A DNA stretch of 64,000 nt from Rhizobium sophoriradicis (GCF_003939025.1 NZ_RQIH01000021.1:1-64000), one strand, 5' to 3'; positions 1 through 8,545 are shown, counted from the stretch's first letter. Program-made: numbers and translations. The notes: generated from the sequence alone by a model not told the origin.

Positions 1-187
1 CCGGCACGTCCTTCCAGGCAAAACCTTCCTTCGACAGATCCTCCTTCAACACGTTCAAGGCAGCCGCCTCGCCGCCTGATGTCCACCAGTGCAGCATCTG
101 CACTTCCTTTACGTCGGCGGCCTGGGCCGCACCGAGGCCAGCCATCATCACGACGGCAACAGCCGCCGAGCTCAAGAACTTGCGCAT
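1..187 (-). CDS. Sugar ABC transporter substrate-binding protein, N-terminal part (runs off left edge)
   Basis: This is the periplasmic binding component of a carbohydrate ABC importer. Only 62 codons lie in the window. The N-terminus is a typical Sec signal peptide (charged MRKF, hydrophobic core, then GAAQA-A cleavage site), followed by VKEVQMLHWWTSGGEAAALN, the usual start of family 1 solute-binding proteins for glucose, mannose or similar sugars (COG1653). The start at 187 is set by a strong GGGAGGAA ribosome site at 192-199. The rest of the gene and any permease genes lie outside. The exact sugar cannot be told from this fragment. Confidence 0.85.
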   Translation of the reverse strand, partial: MRKFLSSAAVAVVMMAGLGAAQAADVKEVQMLHWWTSGGEAAALNVLKEDLSKEGFAWKDVP

Positions 188-291
188 GAAATTCCTCCCA
201 TTGAAAATCGGCGGCGGGCCCTCCCTGCCGCCCGATGCTTTCCGCGTTGCGACGGTCAACATTCGGCCGCGCTCCTCCGCACGGTTGCTAA

Positions 292-344
292 TTTAAAACG
301 TTATAAGCCTCTGATCGTCAAGTCCTTTCTCGACTCCCGAGAAA
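292..344 (-). promoter_or_regulatory. Probable promoter and operator of the sugar transporter gene
   Basis: On the minus strand a TTGACG -35 (316-321) is followed after 18 bases by TTTAAA (292-297), about 105 bases before the start codon of the binding-protein gene. Just upstream lies a perfect dyad with 7-base arms, TTTCTCG and CGAGAAA (326-332 and 338-344). The dyad is probably a regulator site. The -10 is a weak match, so the promoter call is tentative. Confidence 0.35.
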
Positions 345-598
345 AATATGCCTTATCTATTATCCTATTGAATTAATTACTTTATTAATCCTACTATTCA
401 CCAGTCCACCTATACGCCTTTGAGAGCCAGACGCGGTCTCCATGTCGCCCGCGAGTGCGATCTCATCCGCAGCCGACGTATATCGATAGCGCATTGTCGC
501 CAACGCCATCCACGAGGATCGGCCGCTGATCAATTTTCCGATCATTGGGCCCTGCCTATTTCCCTGAGGCGTGATTTGCCGTAGAAGGACGCCGTAAT
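345..598. other. Intergenic region without a supported gene
   Basis: This stretch between the divergent sugar-transporter gene and queC is A/T-rich around 345-400. Short open frames exist but none has a good ribosome site or recognisable protein. I see no RNA gene. Confidence 0.5.
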
Positions 599-639
599 CC
601 GGTCGCAGCCCACCCGGTCAAAACAAGGGAATCCAAAAT

Positions 640-1350
640 ATGAAGACTCTCGTCGTCTGCTCTGGCGGACTCGACTCCGTTTCGCTTGCACACAAGATAG
701 CAGCGGAACAACAGCTTATCGGCCTCGTCTCCTTCGACTACGGCCAGCGGCACCGCAAGGAACTCGGTTTCGCCGCCCGGTGCGCCGCGCGTCTCGCCGT
801 TCCTCATCATATCATCGATATCGCCGCCATCGGCGGCCATCTCAGCGGATCGGCGCTGACCGATAATGTCGAGGTCCCGGACGGCCACTATGCCGAGGAG
901 ACCATGAAGGCCACCGTGGTGCCGAACCGCAATGCCATCATGCTGGCGATCGCCTTCGGCCTGGCCGCTGCGCACAAGGCCGATGCCGTTGCCGTCGCCG
1001 TGCATGGCGGCGACCACTTCATCTATCCCGACTGCCGGCCGGGCTTCATCGACGCCTTCCAGCGCATGCAGAACGAAGCGCTGGACGGTTATGCCAACGT
1101 CAGACTGCTCGCCCCTTATGTCGATGTTCCCAAGGCGGCGATTGTGGCCGATGGCGCGAAGCACGGCACACCATTTTCGGAAACCTGGTCCTGCTACAAA
1201 GGCGGCAGGCTCCATTGCGGGCGCTGCGGAACCTGCGTCGAACGCCGCGAGGCTTTCCATCTTGCCGGCATTTCCGATCCGACGGACTATGAAGACCGGG
1301 ATTTCTGGAAAGCGGCGGTGTCGCAATATTCCGCCGCGGAGGTGCGTTGA
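640..1350 (+). CDS. queC: QueC, 7-cyano-7-deazaguanine (preQ0) synthase
   Basis: QueC uses two ATP to convert 7-carboxy-7-deazaguanine with ammonia to preQ0, a step toward queuosine in tRNA. The 236-aa length is normal. The ATP-pyrophosphatase loop SGGLDS is at residues 8-13. The zinc site is C185, C193, C196 and C199 (C-x7-C-x2-C-x2-C). A ribosome site AAGGGA lies 9 bases before the ATG. The stop overlaps the queD start by one base (TGATG), so queC, queD and queE form one operon that makes preQ0. The downstream step QueF is not in the window. Confidence 0.97.
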   Translation: MKTLVVCSGGLDSVSLAHKIAAEQQLIGLVSFDYGQRHRKELGFAARCAARLAVPHHIIDIAAIGGHLSGSALTDNVEVPDGHYAEETMKATVVPNRNAIMLAIAFGLAAAHKADAVAVAVHGGDHFIYPDCRPGFIDAFQRMQNEALDGYANVRLLAPYVDVPKAAIVADGAKHGTPFSETWSCYKGGRLHCGRCGTCVERREAFHLAGISDPTDYEDRDFWKAAVSQYSAAEVR

Positions 1351-1706
1351 TGTATCGCATCACTAAGGAATTTCACCTCTCCGCCTCGCACCAGCTGGAT
1401 TATCTGCCGGCCGACCATCAATGCGCCAGGCTCCACGGCCATAACTATATCGTCGTCGTCGAGCTCGCCGCCGAAAGCCTGAATGACGACGGCTTCGTTC
1501 GCGACTATCACGACCTCTCGCCGCTCAAGCGCTATATCGACGAAGCTCTCGATCATCGCCACCTGAACGAGGTCTTCGGTCATTCGAAGGTCACGTCCGA
1601 GTTCCTGGCAAAGCACTTTTACGACTGGTGCAAGCAGCGCTTCCCAGAGACATCGTCGGTCCGCGTCAGCGAGACGCCGAAGACCTGGGCGGAGTACAGA
1701 CCGTGA
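1350..1706 (+). CDS. queD: QueD, 6-carboxy-5,6,7,8-tetrahydropterin synthase
   Basis: QueD converts 7,8-dihydroneopterin triphosphate to 6-carboxytetrahydropterin, the first committed step of the 7-deazaguanine pathway. The 118-aa protein has the zinc ligands H14, H29 and H31 (HGH motif) and the catalytic-type C25 just before them, plus the conserved LDHRHLNE segment. The ATG at 1350 overlaps the queC stop; an in-frame TTG lies one codon earlier but the ATG is the better choice. Its own stop overlaps the GTG start of queE. Confidence 0.96.
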   Translation: MYRITKEFHLSASHQLDYLPADHQCARLHGHNYIVVVELAAESLNDDGFVRDYHDLSPLKRYIDEALDHRHLNEVFGHSKVTSEFLAKHFYDWCKQRFPETSSVRVSETPKTWAEYRP

Positions 1707-2431
1707 GCGCCGAAACTATTCGCGTCAGTGAGATCTTCGGCCCGACCATCCAGGGCGAAGGCGCCTTGATCGGGCTGCCGACGGTGTTCGTCCGGACGGG
1801 CGGCTGCGACTACCGCTGCTCGTGGTGCGACAGCCTTCACGCGGTCGATAGCGCATACCGGGATCAATGGAGCCCCATGTCGGCCGAGGCGATCTGGCAG
1901 GAGGTCACGAAGCTCTCCGGAGGCCGGCCGATGACGGTTTCTTTGTCCGGCGGCAATCCGGCGATCCAGCCTTTGGGACCGCTGATCGAGCTCGGCCACT
2001 CCCAGGGATACCGCTTCGCGCTGGAAACGCAGGGAAGTGTGGCCCGGAACTGGTTTCGCGATCTCGACGTCCTGGTCTTGAGCCCCAAGCCGCCGTCAAG
2101 CGGAATGTCGACCAATTGGGGCGAGCTCGGCAATTGCCTTCGGCTCACCGCCGGCGGGCCGGAGATCGCATTGAAAATCGTGGTCTTCGATGATGCCGAT
2201 TACGCGTTTGCGCGACAGGTGGGGGAGCGCTATCCCTATATTCCCTTGTACCTTCAGCCGGGCAACCACACGCCGCCGCCGCCGGATGACGACGACGCCC
2301 GTATCGATATCGACGGCGTGATGGATCGGATGCACTGGCTCGTGGAGAAAGTGACTGCTGATGGATGGTTTGCCCCGCGCGTGCTGCCTCAGCTGCATGT
2401 GCTGCTGTGGGGGAACAAGCGCGGCGTATGA
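1703..2431 (+). CDS. queE: QueE, 7-carboxy-7-deazaguanine synthase (radical SAM)
   Basis: QueE is a radical S-adenosylmethionine enzyme that contracts carboxytetrahydropterin to 7-carboxy-7-deazaguanine, the substrate of QueC. The cluster motif is C35-x3-C39-x2-C42 (GGCDYRCSWC), preceded by the typical FGPTIQGEG. I place the start at a GTG at 1703 that overlaps the queD stop (GTGA), giving 242 aa. The frame stays open upstream to 1628, but that segment lies inside queD and resembles nothing in the family. Confidence 0.95.
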   Translation: MSAETIRVSEIFGPTIQGEGALIGLPTVFVRTGGCDYRCSWCDSLHAVDSAYRDQWSPMSAEAIWQEVTKLSGGRPMTVSLSGGNPAIQPLGPLIELGHSQGYRFALETQGSVARNWFRDLDVLVLSPKPPSSGMSTNWGELGNCLRLTAGGPEIALKIVVFDDADYAFARQVGERYPYIPLYLQPGNHTPPPPDDDDARIDIDGVMDRMHWLVEKVTADGWFAPRVLPQLHVLLWGNKRGV

Positions 2432-2442
2432 CTCGGCCTGAG

Positions 2443-2550
2443 GCTAAAGCGCGTCGCGATCCTTCAGATTCGCTCGTCGCGCTTTAGCTCTTTGTTTTTA
2501 CGCATGTCGTTGCCGCAAAACCGCGGCACACTTTTGCGCGACATGCTTTA
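2443..2550. repeat. Rhizobial palindromic intergenic repeat
   Basis: Two nested inverted repeats: CTAAAGCGCG at about 2444 pairs with CGCGCTTTAG ending at 2487, and GCATGTCG at 2502 pairs with CGACATGC near 2547. Elements of this layout are common between genes in Rhizobium (RIME-like mosaic elements). It lies between the convergent ends of queE and the adenylate cyclase gene and may also act as a terminator. Confidence 0.7.
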
Positions 2551-3774
2551 ACGCTCCGGAAAAGCGAAGACATCGACAGGCTCTCCGAGCCCGCGCAGCG
2601 GGAAGGTGCCGAGACTGTCCATATCTTGCGCGCAGCCCGCCATTTCGACGAAGGCCCGTGACAGGAGCACCGGACGCTTGACCTCCTTCGTCAGGCTTTC
2701 CAGCCGCGAGGCGACATTGACCGCCGGGCCGATGACGGTAAAATCCAGCCGCCGGCTCGAGCCGATATTGCCGTACATGACATCGCCGACATGCACGCCG
2801 ACCCCGTAGCGCAGCGGTTCACGCCCGTTGCCCGCATACTGCTGGTTCAGTTGCGCCATCAACGCCTGCCCCTCGCGGATCGCCTGCAGCAGATCATGGC
2901 AGGCCGTTTCCTTGGCTAACGGGAAGATCGCCAGCAATCCGTCGCCCATGAACTTCAGGATCTCGCCGCCATAGCGCTCGATCGGGTCGGACATGGCGTC
3001 GAAATAATCGTTGAGCAGATGGATGACATCGTCGCGCGGCCAGAGATCGGAGATCCCCGTAAAGTCGCGCAGGTCGCAGATCATGATCGCCGCGCCGACG
3101 GTGGCGCCGCTGCCGCGCGTCGTGACGCCCGACAGGATATGTTCGCTCGCATGCGGTCCCACATAGGTCTGCAGCAGCGTGCGCGCCATGATATTCTTCA
3201 GCCGGATTTCGCTGACAAGCGTTAGCGCTGGCAGGAGATCGCGCAGGAAATCGACATGTCCGCGCTCGAAGCCGCCCGGCCGGCTGGTGGAAAATGTCAC
3301 GACATGCCGCTTGCCGAAGGTGTGCTCGACCGGCCAGGCGATATACTCGGTCAAGCCGTCGTCGCGCAGGTCCTGATAGAATGAATCCATCTCGCCGTCG
3401 GCTGCGCCTTCCAGCTGCCTGTGCACCTCCTCCGCACCCTGATGGATCGCGTTGACCGGACTGGTCAGGAACTCCGGCGTGTTTTCGACGCCATAGGCGA
3501 ATGTATCGATCTTCGCCTCCGCCAGTCCCTCCTTCCAAAGAATGCGGGCACCGACCCATTGCGGGTGGTTCACCCTGAAATGCAGCGTCGCCCGCGCCAC
3601 CGGCACCCCAGCCGCCAGCAGCTTCTCACACATCTCCACCAGGATGTTGTCGATGAAGCGCTCGCCGCGCGTCTCGTTCACCAGCCAGTCGAGAACGCGT
3701 CTCCTGCGGATCGGCCAAACGCCGTCGTTGGCTTCGACGGCAATCCCGGCCTTGTTTGGAAAAGACGACATCAA
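2548..3774 (-). CDS. Class III adenylate/guanylate cyclase
   Basis: Predicted soluble nucleotide cyclase of 408 aa, making cAMP (or cGMP). The C-terminal half, from about residue 220, is a class III catalytic domain with the metal-binding aspartate in ICDLRDFTG, the FMGDGLLAIFP segment and the second substrate segment TVIGPAVNVASRLE. The N-terminal 200 residues are a conserved but unnamed sensory region seen in many rhizobial cyclases, with no transmembrane segment. Rhizobia carry many such cyclases, so no specific role can be given. A second ATG follows the first; either may be used. Confidence 0.9.
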   Translation of the reverse strand: MMSSFPNKAGIAVEANDGVWPIRRRRVLDWLVNETRGERFIDNILVEMCEKLLAAGVPVARATLHFRVNHPQWVGARILWKEGLAEAKIDTFAYGVENTPEFLTSPVNAIHQGAEEVHRQLEGAADGEMDSFYQDLRDDGLTEYIAWPVEHTFGKRHVVTFSTSRPGGFERGHVDFLRDLLPALTLVSEIRLKNIMARTLLQTYVGPHASEHILSGVTTRGSGATVGAAIMICDLRDFTGISDLWPRDDVIHLLNDYFDAMSDPIERYGGEILKFMGDGLLAIFPLAKETACHDLLQAIREGQALMAQLNQQYAGNGREPLRYGVGVHVGDVMYGNIGSSRRLDFTVIGPAVNVASRLESLTKEVKRPVLLSRAFVEMAGCAQDMDSLGTFPLRGLGEPVDVFAFPER

Positions 3775-3874
3775 AAAACTCCGCTACATCGCGTCATCGG
3801 CGAGGATCGATTTCAGTTTCCGCTGAATGTGGGCGACAGGGAAGCAAATGATAAGGGCAGATGGCGATAAAACC

Positions 3875-4849
3875 TCAGAAATCCCAGTCCTCATCCTCGG
3901 TCGCCACAGCCTTGCCGATGACATAGGACGACCCGGAGCCGGAGAAGAAGTCGTGGTTCTCGTCGGCATTCGGCGAAAGCGCCGACAGGATCGCCGGATT
4001 GACCTTGCAGGCCTCGGCCGGGAACAGCGCCTCGTAGCCGAGGTTCATCAGCGCCTTGTTGGCATTGTAATGCAGGAATTTCTTGACGTCCTCGGTCAGC
4101 CCGACGCCGTCATGGAGCGCCTCGGTATATCGGGCCTCGTTGTCGTAGAGCTCGAGCAGCAGGTCGAAGGCGAAATCCTTGATCTCCTGCCTTCTCTCCT
4201 CGGAAAGCCGCTCCAACCCGCGCTGGAACTTGTAGCCGATATAATAGCCGTGCACCGCCTCGTCGCGGATGATCAGCCGGATCATGTCGGCCGTGTTGGT
4301 CAGCTTGGCGCGGCTCGACCAGTACATCGGCAGGTAGAAGCCGGAATAGAACAGGAAGCTTTCGAGGAAGACGCTGGCGACCTTCTTCTTCAATGGATCG
4401 CCTGAACCATACTGCTCCATGATCAGCGCCGATTTCCGCTGCAGGAACTCGTTTTCCTCCGACCAGCGATAGGCATCGTCGACATCGGGCGTCGAGCACA
4501 GCGTCGAAAAGATCGAGGAATAGGAGCGCGCATGCACCGCCTCCATGAAGGAGATATTGGAAAGCACCGCCTCCTCATGCGGGGTTATCGCATCTTCCAT
4601 CAGCCTGATCGCGCCGACGCCGTTCTGGATCGTGTCGAGCAGCGTCAGCCCGGTGAAGACGCGGATGGTCAGTTGCTGCTCGGCCGCCGTCAGCGTCGCC
4701 CAGGAGGGAATGTCGTTGGACAGCGGCACTTTTTCAGGCAGCCAGAAATTGCCGGTCAGCCGGTTCCAGACTTCGAGATCCTTATCGTCCTCGATACGGT
4801 TCCAGTTGATGGCGCGCACGCGGGAAACGGATTTGAATTGCATGTTCAT
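3875..4849 (-). CDS. nrdF: NrdF, class Ib ribonucleotide reductase small (radical) subunit
   Basis: This subunit holds the dimetal-tyrosyl radical that drives reduction of ribonucleotides by NrdE. Visible ligands are D72, E103 and H106, with the radical tyrosine Y110 four residues further, the same spacing as in E. coli NrdF. Length 324 aa is normal. It is the last gene of nrdH-nrdI-nrdE-nrdF, separated from nrdE by about 200 bases that hold a repeat element. Expression is expected to follow the upstream B12 riboswitch and NrdR box. Confidence 0.97.
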   Translation of the reverse strand: MNMQFKSVSRVRAINWNRIEDDKDLEVWNRLTGNFWLPEKVPLSNDIPSWATLTAAEQQLTIRVFTGLTLLDTIQNGVGAIRLMEDAITPHEEAVLSNISFMEAVHARSYSSIFSTLCSTPDVDDAYRWSEENEFLQRKSALIMEQYGSGDPLKKKVASVFLESFLFYSGFYLPMYWSSRAKLTNTADMIRLIIRDEAVHGYYIGYKFQRGLERLSEERRQEIKDFAFDLLLELYDNEARYTEALHDGVGLTEDVKKFLHYNANKALMNLGYEALFPAEACKVNPAILSALSPNADENHDFFSGSGSSYVIGKAVATEDEDWDF

Positions 4850-4883
4850 TGAGCGGTCCCTCTTGAGGAATTTGTCTGAGTTT

Positions 4884-5024
4884 GCCCCTCATCCGCCTGC
4901 CGGCACCTTCTCCCCGCTTGCGGGGCGAAGGAGGCACGCCGCAAGCTCTCCGTTCCCCACAAACCTCTCGCAGGGCACGTCCCCTCTCCCCGTTTTTACG
5001 GGGAGAGGGTTAGGGTGAGGGGCA
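4884..5024. repeat. Rhizobial G+C-rich inverted repeat between nrdE and nrdF
   Basis: The outer arms are GCCCCTCATCC (from 4884) and its mirrored form ending in GGTGAGGGGC near 5024. Inside is a strong hairpin CCTCTCCCCG-TTTTTA-CGGGGAGAGG (4983-5009). The same family of element is widespread in rhizobial intergenic DNA. It sits within the nrd operon and could act in mRNA processing or partial termination between nrdE and nrdF. Confidence 0.75.
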
Positions 5025-5050
5025 TCTTGCCGGTCCGGAGCGAAATCAAT

Positions 5051-7255
5051 TCACAGCGTACAAGACACACAGCCCTGCACTTCGGTGCCGGACAGCGCCA
5101 TCTGGCGAAGGCGGATGTAGTAGATCGTCTTGATGCCCTTCTTCCAGGCGTAAATCTGCGCCTTGTTGATATCGCGCGTCGTCGCCGTGTCGCGGAAGAA
5201 CAGGGTCAGCGACAGCCCCTGGTCGACATGCTGGGTCGCCGCCGCATAGGTATCGATGATCTTCTCCGCCCCGATCTCGTAGGCATCCTGATAATAATCG
5301 AGATTGTCGTTGGTCATGAACGGCGCCGGATAATAGACGCGGCCGATCTTGCCTTCCTTGCGGATCTCGATCTTCGAGACGATCGGATGGATCGAGGAGG
5401 TGGAGTGGTTGATATAGGAGATCGACCCCGTCGGCGGCACCGCCTGCAGGTTCTGGTTATAAAGGCCGGAGGTCATGACAGCCGTTTTCAACGACGCCCA
5501 ATCGTCCTGCGTCGGAATATGGATTCCTGATTTGTCGAACAGCGCCTGCACCTTCTCGGTCGCCGGCTTCCATTCCTGCTCGGTATATTTGTCGAAATAG
5601 TCGCCGGAGGCATATTTCGAATTTTCGAAGCCCTTGAAGCGTGTGCCGCGTTCGACCGCCAGCAGGTTCGAGGCGCGGATCGCGTGATAGGTCACCGTAT
5701 AGAAATAGATATTGGTGAAATCGACGCCTTCCTCCGAGCCGTAAAAGATGCGTTCGCGGGCGAGATAGCCGTGCAGGTTCATCTGGCCGAGCCCGATTGC
5801 GTGGCTCTCGTCATTGCCCTTCTCGATCGACGGAACCGAGGCGATGTGGCTCATGTCGGAGACGGCCGTCAGCGCCCGGATCGAGGTCTCGATCGTCTTG
5901 CCGAAATCGGCGGAGTCCATCGCCGCCGCAATGTTCAGCGAGCCGAGATTGCAGGAAATATCCTTGCCGAGATGCTTGTAGGAGAGGTCGTCATTGTATT
6001 CGCTCGCTTCGCTGACCTGTAGGATCTCCGAGCAGAGATTGCTCATCGAAATACGCCCGGCGACCGGGTTCGCCCGGTTCACCGTGTCCTCGAACATGAT
6101 GTAGGGATAACCGCTCTCAAACTGGATTTCGGCGAGCACCTGGAAGAATTCGCGCGCCTTGATCTTCTTCTTCGAGATGCGCGCATCCGCCACCATCTCC
6201 CGGTACTTTTCCGTCACCGAAATCTCGGTGAAAGGCACGCCATAGACGCGCTCCACGTCGTAAGGCGAGAACAGATACATATCCTCATTATTTTTCGCGA
6301 GCTCGAAGGTGATGTCGGGCACGACGACGCCGAGCGACAGCGTCTTGATCCGGATCTTCTCGTCGGCATTTTCGCGCTTCGTGTCGAGGAAGCGCATAAT
6401 GTCGGGGTGATGGGCGTTGAGATAAACGGCGCCGGCTCCCTGACGGGCACCGAGCTGGTTGGCATAAGAGAACGAGTCTTCGAGCAGCTTCATCACCGGA
6501 ATGATGCCCGAGGATTGGTTCTCGATCTGCTTGATCGGCGCGCCGGCCTCACGGATGTTCGTCAGCGACAGCGCCACGCCGCCGCCGCGCTTCGACAATT
6601 GCAGCGCCGAATTGATCGATCGGCCGATCGATTCCATATTGTCCTCGACCCGCAGCAGGAAGCAGGAAACCAGTTCGCCGCGCTGCTTCTTGCCCGCATT
6701 GAGGAAGGTCGGCGTCGCCGGTTGGAACCGGCCGGAAATGATCTCGTCGACCATATCGCGGGCAAGCGCTTCGTCGCCCCGTGCCAGGGTCAGCGCCACC
6801 ATGCAGATGCGGTCCTCGTAGCGCTCGAGATAGCGCTTTCCGTCGAAGGTCTTCAGCGTATAGCTGGTGTAATATTTGAAGGCGCCGAGAAAGGTCGGGA
6901 ACCGGAATTTCCTCGCATAGGCCTGATCGAACAGGTCGCGGACGAAATTGAAGGAGTACTGGTCGAGCACCTCCTGCTCGTAATAGCCCTCGGTCATGAG
7001 GTAATCGAGCTTTTCCCTGAGATTGTGAAAGAACACCGTGTTCTGGTTCACATGCTGCAGGAAATACTGCTTCGCCGCCATGCGATCCTTGTCGAGCTGG
7101 ATCCTGCCTTCGTCGTCATAGAGGTTCAGCATGGCGTTCAGCGCGTGATAGTCGAGCGTTTCCGCCGCTTTCACGGGGCGTTCGCCGGCGGGATGAGCAA
7201 AAGTGTTATGCGGTTTTGCGCCCGCATCCCGCGTCAGAGTTGTTCCCGTGTCCAA
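5051..7255 (-). CDS. nrdE: NrdE, class Ib ribonucleotide reductase large (catalytic) subunit
   Basis: Catalytic subunit that reduces ribonucleoside diphosphates using the radical supplied by NrdF and electrons from the glutaredoxin-like NrdH. The C-terminus ends in EVQGCVSCTL, the mobile redox-active cysteine pair. Length from the chosen start is 734 aa, within the family range. The start is not an ATG: I choose a TTG at 7255, which overlaps the end of nrdI by 22 bases and gives (M)DTGTTLTRDAG. The frame is open further up to 7339, but those residues lie inside nrdI and do not look like NrdE. Confidence 0.95.
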   Translation of the reverse strand: MDTGTTLTRDAGAKPHNTFAHPAGERPVKAAETLDYHALNAMLNLYDDEGRIQLDKDRMAAKQYFLQHVNQNTVFFHNLREKLDYLMTEGYYEQEVLDQYSFNFVRDLFDQAYARKFRFPTFLGAFKYYTSYTLKTFDGKRYLERYEDRICMVALTLARGDEALARDMVDEIISGRFQPATPTFLNAGKKQRGELVSCFLLRVEDNMESIGRSINSALQLSKRGGGVALSLTNIREAGAPIKQIENQSSGIIPVMKLLEDSFSYANQLGARQGAGAVYLNAHHPDIMRFLDTKRENADEKIRIKTLSLGVVVPDITFELAKNNEDMYLFSPYDVERVYGVPFTEISVTEKYREMVADARISKKKIKAREFFQVLAEIQFESGYPYIMFEDTVNRANPVAGRISMSNLCSEILQVSEASEYNDDLSYKHLGKDISCNLGSLNIAAAMDSADFGKTIETSIRALTAVSDMSHIASVPSIEKGNDESHAIGLGQMNLHGYLARERIFYGSEEGVDFTNIYFYTVTYHAIRASNLLAVERGTRFKGFENSKYASGDYFDKYTEQEWKPATEKVQALFDKSGIHIPTQDDWASLKTAVMTSGLYNQNLQAVPPTGSISYINHSTSSIHPIVSKIEIRKEGKIGRVYYPAPFMTNDNLDYYQDAYEIGAEKIIDTYAAATQHVDQGLSLTLFFRDTATTRDINKAQIYAWKKGIKTIYYIRLRQMALSGTEVQGCVSCTL

Positions 7256-7638
7256 AACCGTTCCAATCCGTATCTGACGTTGACGACGTCCTCCTCCGTG
7301 CCGATGAGCTCGAACCTGTAGAGGTAGGGCACCTGGCACTTCCGCGAGATCACGTCGCCGGCAAGCCCGTATGTCTCGCCGAAATTGCTGTTGCCCGCGG
7401 CAATCACGCCGCGGATATGTCCTCGGTTCTCCGCATCGTTGAGGAAACGGATCACCTGCTTGGGAACGGCCCCCTTGCCGCCGTCGCCGCTATAAGTCGG
7501 CACGACGAGAACGAAGGGTTCGCGGATAGGGAGCGCCTCTGCGCCGCTAGCCGGAATGCGCGCCGCGCGCAGTCCGAGCCTGGCGACGAAGCGATGGGTA
7601 TTCTCCGATCGGCTGGAATAATAGACGAGCAGCCCCAT
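7234..7638 (-). CDS. nrdI: NrdI, flavodoxin-like activator of NrdF
   Basis: NrdI is a small flavoprotein that supplies the oxidant for assembling the manganese-tyrosyl radical cofactor of NrdF. The 134-aa sequence begins LLVYYSSRSENTHRF, the FMN phosphate loop, and has the PTYSGDGG and AAGNSNFGETYG flavin-contact segments. It overlaps the start of nrdE, which indicates translational coupling. Confidence 0.96.
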   Translation of the reverse strand: MGLLVYYSSRSENTHRFVARLGLRAARIPASGAEALPIREPFVLVVPTYSGDGGKGAVPKQVIRFLNDAENRGHIRGVIAAGNSNFGETYGLAGDVISRKCQVPYLYRFELIGTEEDVVNVRYGLERFWTREQL

Positions 7639-7651
7639 CGCCGTTTTCCGG

Positions 7652-7873
7652 TCAGGAGAGCGCGCTGATCATATCGGGACGGAAACCCGCCCAATGCCGC
7701 TCGCCGGCGATGACGACGGGCGCCTGCATGTAGCCGAGGCTGCGGACGCGATCGAGCGCTTCGGCATCCTGCGAGATATCGATGATATCGTAATCGACGC
7801 CCAGGCGGTCGAGGGCGCGATAGGTGGCGGTGCATTGGACGCAGGCAGGTTTGCTATAGACGGTAACGCTCAT
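7652..7873 (-). CDS. nrdH: NrdH, glutaredoxin-like electron donor for NrdEF
   Basis: A 73-aa redoxin with the active-site pair C11-V-Q-C14 and the WAGFRPD segment typical of NrdH, which accepts electrons from thioredoxin reductase. Three in-frame starts are possible. I choose the ATG at 7873 because the GAGGA ribosome site lies 6 bases upstream; the ATG at 7876 is too close. It is the first gene of the operon, 13 bases before nrdI, with a leader of about 480 bases that contains the B12 riboswitch. Confidence 0.95.
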   Translation of the reverse strand: MSVTVYSKPACVQCTATYRALDRLGVDYDIIDISQDAEALDRVRSLGYMQAPVVIAGERHWAGFRPDMISALS

Positions 7874-8149
7874 CATGTTCCTCGTGATGTCAAAAAATTC
7901 TGGACGCAATACTGGGATCGGGCGCCTTGCGGCGTCCGGGGCAACGTTTGATGGTGATCTGGCAAAGTCGGCGCTTTAAACGCCCGATACGATCCCTTTC
8001 GGGATTTGCGCGGGCGGCGGCCTTGATATTCTCGACATGACTTAAACCCCGAAGTGCTCATGCGGACGTTCGGGGCAGCGCAACAGGCGCGGATCACTCC
8101 GCTTTCTTGCACGCGACCTTCCGGACACCCCGCCCGTGGACATCTAGTT
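7874..8149 (-). other. Leader between riboswitch and nrdH
   Basis: About 275 bases of transcribed leader with no supported coding region. It contains a short hairpin ATCCCGAAAGGGAT near 8000 and a G+C-rich hairpin GCGCCTTGCGGCGTC near 7930, either of which might belong to the riboswitch expression platform. No clear U-run follows them, so the mode of control (termination or translation block) is not decided by sequence. Confidence 0.4.
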
Positions 8150-8345
8150 CAAGGCAGGTCTCCTGGCTTGCGGGTCGAAGCACCCTGCCCCTAGCCTTCC
8201 CGAGGCATCATGCCTCAGTGACCTGAAATCGGACAGTTGCTCGCCGCTCACAGTTGCGGGGGCAGCTCCGGCCTTGTTGCGCCGTCATGGCGAAACGCAC
8301 CGTATTCCCATCTTCGCCCGCGATCCTGACGAATCGAAGGAACCT
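8150..8345 (-). ncRNA. Cobalamin (B12) riboswitch in the nrdHIEF leader
   Basis: Read on the minus strand, the leader has the full set of cobalamin riboswitch landmarks: a GGGAATACGGTGCG segment near 8300, GAGCTGCCCCCGCAACTGTG near 8260, a GAGGCATCATGCCTC hairpin near 8210, GGGAAGGC, and the B12 box AGCCAGGAGACCTGCC at 8153-8168. Adenosylcobalamin binding normally switches the downstream gene off. Here that would shut off the B12-independent reductase when B12 is plentiful and a B12-dependent class II enzyme can take over (that enzyme is not in this window). Confidence 0.95.
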
Positions 8346-8348
8346 TGA

Positions 8349-8385
8349 ACACTAGATATAGTACGCGAATCCAAAATCACGTCAA
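8349..8385 (-). promoter_or_regulatory. nrdHIEF promoter overlapped by an NrdR-like box
   Basis: On the minus strand TTGACG (8380-8385) and TACTAT (8358-8363) form a -35/-10 pair with a 16-base spacer, directly upstream of the riboswitch. A 16-base near-palindrome, ACACTAGATATAGTAC on the plus strand (8349-8364), covers the -10 and closely matches the NrdR box consensus (ACAC-TATATATA-GTGT type). NrdR is the ATP/dATP-sensing repressor of reductase genes. A second box at the usual spacing of about three helical turns is not evident. Confidence 0.7.
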
Positions 8386-8545
8386 CGGATGGTTTGTGCA
8401 TAGCGTTACGGCACGTTTGAAATCGCTGCGTTCCTGTGAAAAACATGGATAGCGAAGGCTTAACGAAAAGAGGCTGTGGAGAAGGTCCGGATGAAGAGGG
8501 CCGGCCTACAGCCGCTCTCAGTTCGATGACAAACCTCCCTCTCCG

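Noticed and set aside
360..545. 61-codon minus-strand frame ahead of the sugar-transporter gene
   Set aside because: No ribosome site, no similarity, and it lies in the A/T-rich promoter area.
3827..4405. Open frames opposite nrdF and nrdE (also 6407-7321)
   Set aside because: Codon composition follows the complementary strand of the conserved reductase genes; no independent support.
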